From NCBI GenBank assembly GCA_026785765.1, contig JAJAZK010000048.1:1-12406 (forward strand): a DNA stretch of 12,406 bases. The letters are read 5' to 3'. The stretch comes from Rhodoferax sp. GTDB taxonomy: Bacteria; Pseudomonadota; Gammaproteobacteria; Burkholderiales; Burkholderiaceae_C. Under the pieces are notes generated by a model that searched no databases, was not told the DNA's origin, and saw only the letters and a list, made by a program, of their open reading frames with translations. The position numbers and the translations under genes are program-made. Below, piece by piece: positions 6,931 through 12,406 of this stretch (positions are counted from its first letter, which is position 1; the number at the start of each line of letters is the position of its first letter).

Positions 6931-7996
6931 CGCGACCCACTCCGCCAGCAGCGCCACACCAGCCGCAGGCAATGGCGGCACCGCAAATGCGCCCCCCTTG
7001 GTGCAGGTGCGCGACCTGAAGATGTATTTCCCGATTTATTCCGGCCTGTTGCGTCGGCACACGGGCAACGTAAAGGCAGTGGACGGTATCAGTTTCGAAA
7101 TTCCGGCTGGCGAGACACTGGGACTGGTGGGCGAGTCCGGCTGCGGCAAGACCACCGCCGGGCGCGCCATGTTGCGCCTGTACGAGCCGACATCGGGAAA
7201 GGTCATCATCAACGGACACGACGTGATCGCCCTCGAACCCGAAGCCTTGCGGCGCATCCGGCCCACCATGCAGATGGTGTTCCAGGATCCGCAGGCCAGC
7301 CTTAATCCGCGCATGACGGTGGCCGCGATCATCGGTGAACCGCTGCTTGAGCACACCAAGATGAATCCGGCCGGGCGCCGCGAGCGCACCTATGAGCTGC
7401 TCGATCAGGTCGGGCTGAACCGCAATTTCGCCAATCGTTATCCACACGAGTTCTCGGGTGGCCAGCGCCAGCGCATCGGCATTGCGAGAGCCCTGGCCCT
7501 GAATCCCAGGTTCATCGTCTGTGACGAGCCGATTGCCGCTCTCGACGTGTCGATCCAGGCGCAGGTGGTAAATCTGCTGGAAATGCTGCAGCAGCGCCTG
7601 GGTCTGACCTACCTGTTTATCAGCCACGATCTGTCCATGGTGCGCCACATCGCCAACCGAGTCGCCGTGATGTACCTTGGCCGTATTGTCGAGCTCTCAG
7701 ATCGCGAATCGCTCTACGCAGACCCGAAACACCCCTACTCCCAGGCGCTCCTGTCCGCCGTACCCGAGCCCGACCCGCAGACCGAATCGCGCCGCCAGCG
7801 CATCGTGCTCAGGGGGGATGTGCCGTCACCCGCCAACCCGCCCAAAGGCTGCGCCTTCAGCACGCGCTGTTCGCATGTGATGGCGCACTGCCGCGTTGCC
7901 GCCCCGGCACTGACCGAGATCGCGCCGGGTCGCCAGGTGGCATGCCCCCTGTTTACAAATAACCATACGATCGCCGAACCCACGGCGGCACATTGA
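6923..7996 (+). CDS. peptide ABC importer ATPase, OppF/DppF type
   Basis: A 357-residue partner ATPase for the same importer. After a low-complexity Ala/Ser/Gly-rich N-terminus (about 1-24) come Walker A 'GESGCGKT' (70-77), Q121 in 'FQDPQASLNP', the signature 'FSGGQ' (177-181), Walker B 'FIVCDE' (197-202) and H235. The D-loop segment reads 'PIAALD', where 'PVSALD' is commoner. Cysteines C310, C316, C323 and C341 repeat the CX5CX6CX17C spacing of the first ATPase exactly. The ATG at 6923 is chosen because it overlaps the previous stop as ATGCTTGA and has a purine-rich site, GGAAAGAG (6911-6918), at good distance; the open frame extends further upstream, but only inside the previous gene. The binding-protein gene follows after 46 bases. 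Confidence 0.93.
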   Translation: MLDATHSASSATPAAGNGGTANAPPLVQVRDLKMYFPIYSGLLRRHTGNVKAVDGISFEIPAGETLGLVGESGCGKTTAGRAMLRLYEPTSGKVIINGHDVIALEPEALRRIRPTMQMVFQDPQASLNPRMTVAAIIGEPLLEHTKMNPAGRRERTYELLDQVGLNRNFANRYPHEFSGGQRQRIGIARALALNPRFIVCDEPIAALDVSIQAQVVNLLEMLQQRLGLTYLFISHDLSMVRHIANRVAVMYLGRIVELSDRESLYADPKHPYSQALLSAVPEPDPQTESRRQRIVLRGDVPSPANPPKGCAFSTRCSHVMAHCRVAAPALTEIAPGRQVACPLFTNNHTIAEPTAAH

Positions 7997-8030
7997 GTCC
8001 CCCGATAACCCAAGTACCTGTTCCAGATAA

Positions 8031-8036
8031 AAGGAG
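8031..8036 (+). promoter_or_regulatory. strong ribosome binding site in front of a TTG start
   Basis: AAGGAG lies six bases before the TTG at 8043. It is the best Shine-Dalgarno match in the window and decides the start of the binding-protein gene. No in-frame ATG occurs before the signal peptide would already be lost. A strong site fits the need for more binding protein than ATPase or permease. Confidence 0.8.
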
Positions 8037-8042
8037 TCAATC

Positions 8043-9737
8043 TTGAAACTACGTCATTCCCTCATCGCGCTGGGCGCACTTGTGGCATTGTCCCAAGGTG
8101 CCTATGCACAACGCGGCTCCAGCGGCAACGTCAACGTGCTGTACTGGCAGGCGCCATCCATCCTCAATCCTTACCTCTCAGGTGGGACGAAGGACCTGGA
8201 GGCATCCTCGCTGATCCTTGATCCGCTGATCAAATTCAACCAGAACGGCGAAATGATTCCGGCCCTGGCCGAGAGTGTGCCGACCGTCGCCAATGGTGGT
8301 TTCGCGGCCGACTTCAAGACCATCACCTACAAGCTGAAGCCTGGTCTGCGCTGGTCGGATGGCTCCCCGGTGACCTCCAGTGACGTGGTGTTCAGCTACG
8401 AGTATTGCACCGGCATCAAGGGCTGCGCGAAGGCGAATACCTTCACGCCGGTGGACAAGGTCGTCGCCGTGGACGCCCTCACGACGCGCATCACTTTCAA
8501 GACCGCCAAGCCCTATCCATACGACGTCTTCGGCGGCGCAACAGCGCCCATCATCCAGCGCGCGCAGTTCAAGGATTGCCTGGGTGACAAGGCACCCACC
8601 TGCACCAAGGAGAACTTCAATCCTGTCGGCACTGGCCCGTTCATGGTCAAGGAGTTCCGCCCGAACGACGTGATCCAGATGGTCGCCAACCCTAACTACC
8701 GCGATCCGGCCAAACCTGCGTTTGCGACACTCACGCTCAAGGGTGGTGGCGATGCAGCCGCTGCCGGTCGCGCTGTGATGGAAACCGGCGAGTTCGACTA
8801 CGCCTGGAACCTGCAACTTGCACCCGACGTGTTGGCGCGAATGGCGCGCGGCGGCAAGGGCAAGACTGTTGTTGCTTTCGGCACATTGGTTGAGCGGATC
8901 GAGATGAACCTGACCGATCCCGCAGCCAAACACGGTGACCTGCGCTCCACGACCAAGTTCCCGCATCCGTTCCTGACCGATGTGCGGGTCCGCAAGGCCC
9001 TGTCGATGGCAATCGACCGCGCCACGCTGGTCGAGATCGGTTATGGCGCGGCCGGTCGCCCGACCTGCAATATCGTTCCAGGGCCCCCGGCCTTCGCGTC
9101 AAGCAATACTGAATGCATCAAACAGGATATGGCCGGTGCCAAAGCCTTGCTTGAACAGGCCGGCTGGCGTGTCGGCGCGGACGGCGTGCGTGCCAAGGAC
9201 GGCATGAAACTGGAACTCAACTACCTCACGTCGACGAATGCGGTGCGCCAGAACTTTCAGGCGCTGATCAAGCAGTGGTGGACCGAGCTCGGAGTGAAAA
9301 CCGAACTGCGCAACGTTTCCGCCTCGGTCTTCTTCGGTGGTGACGCAGGCTCGCCAGACACGTTCCAGAAGTTTTACGCCGACGTGGAAATGTATGCCAA
9401 CAACTTTGACGGCACCGATCCGGAGAACTATCTGGGCAACCTGGTCTGCGACAAGATTCCGCGTCCGGAAACACAGTGGCAAGGCACCAACAACAACCGC
9501 TACTGCAACCCGGAATACGACAAACTGGTGAAAGAGATGTCTGCGACAGCAGGTGTGCCGCAGCGTGGCGCCATCGCCAAGCGCCTGAACGACATGGTGA
9601 CCAAGGACAGTTATGTGGTCGTTCCGCTGGTTGACCGTGCCCGTATCTCGGCACACGCCAACTCGCTCGGTGGTATTGTTCTGAACACTTGGGACAGCGA
9701 GCTCTGGAACGCTGCGGACTGGTTCCGCGTCAAGTAA
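8043..9737 (+). CDS. periplasmic solute-binding protein, family 5 (peptide/opine/nickel type)
   Basis: A 564-residue binding protein that captures the substrate in the periplasm and delivers it to the permeases. The TTG start gives a classical signal peptide: basic 'MKLRH', a hydrophobic core to about residue 17, and 'AYA' before Q23 as the likely signal peptidase I site, with no lipobox. Family features are 'WSDGSPVTSSDVVFSYE' (104-120), 'PVGTGPF' (194-200) and 'VRKALSMAIDR' (316-326). The mature protein has eight cysteines in four sequence-near pairs (122/128, 179/187, 342/358, 469/488), which suggests four local disulfides. It sits between the ATPase pair and the permease pair. The ligand cannot be read from the sequence; oligopeptides are the default for the family, and the nearby carboxypeptidase agrees with that. 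Confidence 0.93.
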   Translation: MKLRHSLIALGALVALSQGAYAQRGSSGNVNVLYWQAPSILNPYLSGGTKDLEASSLILDPLIKFNQNGEMIPALAESVPTVANGGFAADFKTITYKLKPGLRWSDGSPVTSSDVVFSYEYCTGIKGCAKANTFTPVDKVVAVDALTTRITFKTAKPYPYDVFGGATAPIIQRAQFKDCLGDKAPTCTKENFNPVGTGPFMVKEFRPNDVIQMVANPNYRDPAKPAFATLTLKGGGDAAAAGRAVMETGEFDYAWNLQLAPDVLARMARGGKGKTVVAFGTLVERIEMNLTDPAAKHGDLRSTTKFPHPFLTDVRVRKALSMAIDRATLVEIGYGAAGRPTCNIVPGPPAFASSNTECIKQDMAGAKALLEQAGWRVGADGVRAKDGMKLELNYLTSTNAVRQNFQALIKQWWTELGVKTELRNVSASVFFGGDAGSPDTFQKFYADVEMYANNFDGTDPENYLGNLVCDKIPRPETQWQGTNNNRYCNPEYDKLVKEMSATAGVPQRGAIAKRLNDMVTKDSYVVVPLVDRARISAHANSLGGIVLNTWDSELWNAADWFRVK

Positions 9738-9750
9738 GCACTGCCGGGTC

Positions 9751-9787
9751 GGGGTGTCTGGTCCGGCGTCGGGCCGCCAGACACTCC
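9751..9787 (+). other. intra-operon hairpin after the binding-protein gene
   Basis: GGGGTGTCTGG (9751-9761) pairs with CCAGACACTCC (9777-9787) over 11 bases with one G-U pair, around a 15-base loop that can itself form GGC/GCC. No T-run follows, so it is not a standard intrinsic terminator. Its place just after the binding-protein stop fits a structure that protects the upstream message or reduces read-through into the permeases. Confidence 0.65.
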
Positions 9788-9805
9788 GCGCGGTAGCGGC
9801 ATCAA

Positions 9806-9826
9806 GCCAAGGGCCCGGGTCTTGGC
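9806..9826 (+). other. second, shorter hairpin in the same gap
   Basis: GCCAAG (9806-9811) pairs with CTTGGC (9821-9826) around the loop 'ggcccgggt'; a G-U pair could extend the stem by one. It is followed by 'attcttccc', a weak pyrimidine stretch rather than a clear T-run. It ends 25 bases before the permease ATG, close enough to affect ribosome access. Confidence 0.4.
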
Positions 9827-9851
9827 ATTCTTCCCATCATCCCAAGCGCGC

Positions 9852-10859
9852 ATGTTCACCTATACGCTTCGCCGACTATTGCTCGCCGTACCCACGGTGC
9901 TGGTGATCAGTCTGGTCATCTTCATGTTGCTGGAGCTGGCTCCAGGTGACCCGATGGCCGACATGCCGCTGACGATTCCGCCCGAAGTTCGGGCCAAGAT
10001 GCGCGAGGCACTGGGTCTGGACCAGCCCTCTTACGTGCGTTACCTGTTGTGGCTGAAACAATTCTTCTGGGTGGAGCCGCTGCACCTGATCGACATCTGG
10101 TTTGGCACCAGTTATGGTGAAGGAATGCAGCGCGTCGTCTCCTGGCAAACCCGCAGCCCGGTGGTGGATCTGATCGCGCAACGCCTGCCGCAAACCCTGT
10201 GGGTCGTGGGCATGGGTTACTTCATCGGCGTCTCGCTGGCAATCCCGATTGGTGTGTTGTCCGCTTACAAACAGTACAGCTGGTTTGACCAGCTCGGCAC
10301 TTTTGTGTCGATGATCGGGTTTTCGGTACCCACATTTTTCACTGGCGTGTTGCTGATCGTGGTGTTCTCGGTCACCCTGAACTGGTTGCCGTCCATCTAC
10401 GATACGACGCTGGTCGTTAATTCCTGGAGCACCTTTGTGCTGCAGGTCAAGCAGATGATCATGCCGATCATGGTGCTCGCGCTGTTCAACGCAGCCCAGA
10501 TCAGCCGCTTCATGCGCGCCTCCATGCTCGACAACCTGCAGCAGGACTATGTGCGCACCGCGCGCGCCAAGGGCATGACCGAGAAGGTCGTGGTGCTGCT
10601 GCACGTCCTGCGCAACTCGCTGATCCCGGTGGTCACCGTGATTGCACTTGGTGTGCCGTCGATCTTTGCCGGCGCCATCATCACCGAGCAGGTGTTCAAG
10701 GTCAACGGGCTGGGCCAGTTGCTGATCAACGCCATCCAGTCCAACGACCTGCCCATGGTGCAGACGCTGACCTTCATTTTTGCCGTTTTGATCGTTACCT
10801 TCAACCTGATTGCCGACGTGTTGTACGGCATCCTCGACCCGCGGATCCGTTATGACTGA
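9852..10859 (+). CDS. peptide ABC importer permease, OppB/DppB type
   Basis: A 335-residue inner-membrane permease with about six hydrophobic segments, the first at 9-29. Family features are the N-terminal 'RRLLLAVPTVLVIS' (7-20), 'APGDP' (30-34) right after the first membrane segment, and the ATPase-contacting EAA loop at about 231-259, starting 'QDYVRTARAKGM'. The C-terminus 'LDPRIRYD' is typical of the family. An insertion with aromatic residues lies between the first and second membrane segments (about 60-100), probably periplasmic. The ATG at 9852 is preferred because it gives the usual family N-terminus; a TTG at 9822 would add ten residues with no support. No strong ribosome site is seen. 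The end overlaps the next permease gene by 8 bases. Confidence 0.92.
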   Translation: MFTYTLRRLLLAVPTVLVISLVIFMLLELAPGDPMADMPLTIPPEVRAKMREALGLDQPSYVRYLLWLKQFFWVEPLHLIDIWFGTSYGEGMQRVVSWQTRSPVVDLIAQRLPQTLWVVGMGYFIGVSLAIPIGVLSAYKQYSWFDQLGTFVSMIGFSVPTFFTGVLLIVVFSVTLNWLPSIYDTTLVVNSWSTFVLQVKQMIMPIMVLALFNAAQISRFMRASMLDNLQQDYVRTARAKGMTEKVVVLLHVLRNSLIPVVTVIALGVPSIFAGAIITEQVFKVNGLGQLLINAIQSNDLPMVQTLTFIFAVLIVTFNLIADVLYGILDPRIRYD

Positions 10860-11778
10860 AGGCGCTGTGAAACCCATGGCGGTGGACCAGGCGGACCGCC
10901 CGCCGCGAAACCAGTGGCTTAATGTCTGGGACCAGTTCAAGACCCACAAGGGGGCACTGGTCGGGGCCGCCGTATTCCTGACGATCCTGATCTTCGTGAT
11001 GATCGGTCCCCTGGTGTGGAAGACCGACCCGGGCTACGCCAACCTGCTGATGCGCAACAAGGTGCCGGGCTGGCAGTACCCGTTCGGCACCGACGAACTC
11101 GGACGCGACCTGTTTGCGCGCATGATGGCTGGCGGCAAGGTGTCGCTCGCGGTGGGCCTGACGGCCATGTCCATCGCCGTCATGCTGGGCACCTTGATCG
11201 GTGTGACCGCCGGTTTCTTCAAGGGGCTGGACGGCATTCTGATGCGCCTGACCGACCTGTTCCTGGCGCTGCCGCTGCTGCCGCTGTTACTGGTAATGGT
11301 GATGCTGTTTCGCGAATCGCTTGCCACGCGGCTGGGCCCGGAGGCGGGAATCTTCATCCTGATGGTGATATCCATCGGTGCCACTTCGTGGATGCAAACG
11401 GCGCGCATCGTGCGCGGCGAGGTGCTGGCGCTGCGCGAGCGGGAGTTTGTGCTGGCCGCGCGCTCGATCGGCGCGCCGCCGGTGAAGATGATCCTGCGCC
11501 ACATCCTGCCCAACACCCTGAGCCCCATCATGGTCGCCGCCGCGCTGGGCATTGCCAGCGCCATCATCGTCGAGAGCGCACTGTCCTTCCTGGGCATGGG
11601 TTTCCCGCCCGACTTCCCGACCTGGGGGCGGCTGCTGTTTGACGCGGTCGACCACTTGCAGGACCACCCGAACCGCGTGCTGCTGCCGGGAATCGCGATC
11701 TCACTGACCGTGTTATCGGTGAACTACATCGGCGACGGGCTACGCGACGCGCTCGACCCGCGGATTCGCGGACGCTGA
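10852..11778 (+). CDS. peptide ABC importer permease, OppC/DppC type
   Basis: A 308-residue permease that pairs with the one upstream to form the membrane channel. It has a hydrophilic N-terminus of about 34 residues, a first membrane segment at about 35-55, then 'FGTDELGRDLF' (78-88), which is diagnostic of the OppC/DppC branch, further membrane segments, and an EAA loop at about 198-221 ('EFVLAARSIGAPP' through 'ILPN'). The C-terminus 'LDPRIRGR' echoes that of its partner. The ATG at 10852 overlaps the previous stop as ATGACTGA, so translation is probably coupled. It is the last intact gene of the operon, and no clear rho-independent terminator follows. Confidence 0.92.
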   Translation: MTEGAVKPMAVDQADRPPRNQWLNVWDQFKTHKGALVGAAVFLTILIFVMIGPLVWKTDPGYANLLMRNKVPGWQYPFGTDELGRDLFARMMAGGKVSLAVGLTAMSIAVMLGTLIGVTAGFFKGLDGILMRLTDLFLALPLLPLLLVMVMLFRESLATRLGPEAGIFILMVISIGATSWMQTARIVRGEVLALREREFVLAARSIGAPPVKMILRHILPNTLSPIMVAAALGIASAIIVESALSFLGMGFPPDFPTWGRLLFDAVDHLQDHPNRVLLPGIAISLTVLSVNYIGDGLRDALDPRIRGR

Positions 11779-12001
11779 TGTGTTCGTCGCGGTGGCCGTT
11801 TGTCGGGCCAATCGAGGTGACGCAAACTGCTTCCTTCACCAAAGTGGATAGAGCCAACGGCTGCGAAGCCCTGCTCGAATTGCGGAGCCCGATCGCAACG
11901 TGCATGGGGCAACCCGCAGTCGTCAGCCAAACTGCGTCGGGGGTGTTGCCCTGACAGGTGCAGTGCAGGCAAAGCCCGTAATTCGAAGGTGCACACACCG
12001 C
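11779..12001. other. unassigned stretch after the importer operon
   Basis: No credible gene, RNA or terminator was found here. The open frames on both strands are short, lack ribosome sites and resemble no family I can name with confidence. It may hold the more decayed front part of the GGDEF-EAL relic that follows. One could read weak resemblances on either strand, but not enough to call. Confidence 0.4.
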
Positions 12002-12406
12002 GCCGGACAGAGAGCCCCGTGTGACCGCAGCATGCCCACCGATACCGTGACGGCGATCCAGATCAGGTCTGCCCGATGTCGGGGGCGCTAACCTATACCG
12101 CGACGCGCCATTGTCCGACAGTCACCATGGGGACGTTGTATCACCATCGGTACTGTCCAGCTTGTGGACTGACTCTCTTCACGGATTGGGAGTAACTACA
12201 CGTGACATCAAAACATGACAAGCGATGGTGGGCGACACATGAAAGCCGACCTGCGGTCCCACAGGCCGGTGTCACGGGCCGCTCCCGGCTACATTACCAG
12301 CCGCAATGCCGGGACGAAGATCAGATCGTCGGGATATGTTGCCGTGCGCTGGAGAGCAACGGCCAGTTGCCCGGCAAAGCCCTTCCCGTTCGATCATGAA
12401 AAATTC
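12002..12406 (+). pseudogene. decayed GGDEF-EAL (cyclic-di-GMP) gene fragment, continuing past the window edge
   Basis: Fragments that look like a GGDEF-EAL protein occur in order. In one frame: 'PTDTVTAI' (to about 12055; compare PTDTVARI before GGDEF), 'ITIGTVQLVD' (12140-12169; compare SIGIALYP.D), 'SDGGRHMKADLR' (12221-12256; compare the domain linker ending in ADLRRAL) and 'GYVAVRWR' (12332-12355). In the next frame: 'LHYQPQ' (12289-12306), 'DQIVG' (to 12333) and 'NGQLPGKALPV' (12358-12390), the start of an EAL domain (LHYQPQ...IVG.EALvRW...G.lpP..FlPvA). Stops interrupt the first frame at 12089, 12170 and 12203. The GGDEF signature itself is gone, and the distance from the 'DTV' fragment to 'LHYQPQ', about 80 codons, is shorter than normal. 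The EAL part is the firmer call, the GGDEF part weaker. Sequencing indels could explain the frame changes but not the stops. Confidence 0.55.

Noticed and set aside
9876..10949. A 357-residue minus-strand frame opposite the first permease
   Set aside because: It has extreme His/Gln/Asp content and no motif, and the plus strand holds a convincing permease with correct membrane segments and EAA loop.
10829..11776. Near-identical 17-base stretch at the 3' ends of the two permease genes (one mismatch), considered as a recombination repeat
   Set aside because: It encodes the shared family C-terminus 'LDPRIR', so protein conservation explains it.
11780..11880. Minus-strand 'FGEGSSLRHL', resembling the EAL-domain FGTGYSSL motif
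   Set aside because: One residue is missing within the motif, the rest of the frame does not resemble EAL, and the better-supported EAL relic lies on the opposite strand. Likely coincidence.
12202..12399. A 65-residue GTG-start open frame taken as an intact small gene
   Set aside because: It contains the EAL-like pieces 'LHYQPQ' and 'GQLPG', but continues the motif 'VRW' only in the next frame; it is better explained as part of a broken gene.

Overview
The window looks like a chromosomal segment of a GC-rich betaproteobacterium, probably Burkholderiales and perhaps Comamonadaceae-like. This rests on base composition, the style of the proteins and the mix of a RelA-type stringent factor, a 3-hydroxybutyrate dehydrogenase and a large peptide ABC transporter. 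It is an inference from reading, not a database match. No tRNA, rRNA, CRISPR array, insertion sequence or phage gene was found.

Layout. (1) Positions 1-2170, minus strand: an alpha/beta hydrolase gene followed after 17 bases by relA, whose 3' half runs off the left edge. (2) 2171-3451, plus strand: a divergent promoter region, a 3-hydroxybutyrate dehydrogenase gene with a full set of substrate-binding residues, and an overlapping gene for a small DUF2784-type membrane protein. (3) 3501-5686, minus strand: an M14 zinc carboxypeptidase gene followed by a single-domain rhodanese gene. (4) 5687-5916: a divergent control region with a good sigma70-like promoter, a palindrome in the promoter spacer and two related dyads in the presumed leader. 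(5) 5917-11778, plus strand: a complete five-gene peptide/opine/nickel-type ABC importer in the order ATPase, ATPase, binding protein, permease, permease. The ATPase pair and the permease pair each overlap by 8 bases. The binding protein has a strong ribosome site in front of a TTG start and is followed by two hairpins. (6) 11779-12406: no intact gene. The last 400 bases hold what I read as a decayed GGDEF-EAL (cyclic-di-GMP) gene, with motif fragments in the right order but split between two frames and interrupted by stops.

How the parts may work together. The importer would bring peptides or similar solutes into the cytoplasm. The divergent M14 carboxypeptidase has no signal peptide and could trim what is imported, so the two units may form one peptide-use locus sharing a control region. 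The left part joins storage/ketone-body metabolism (3-hydroxybutyrate to acetoacetate) and an esterase-like hydrolase to the stringent-response enzyme.

I found no clear previously undescribed system. The best leads are the control region at 5761-5849, the hairpins after the binding-protein gene, the carboxypeptidase/importer pairing and the GGDEF-EAL relic.
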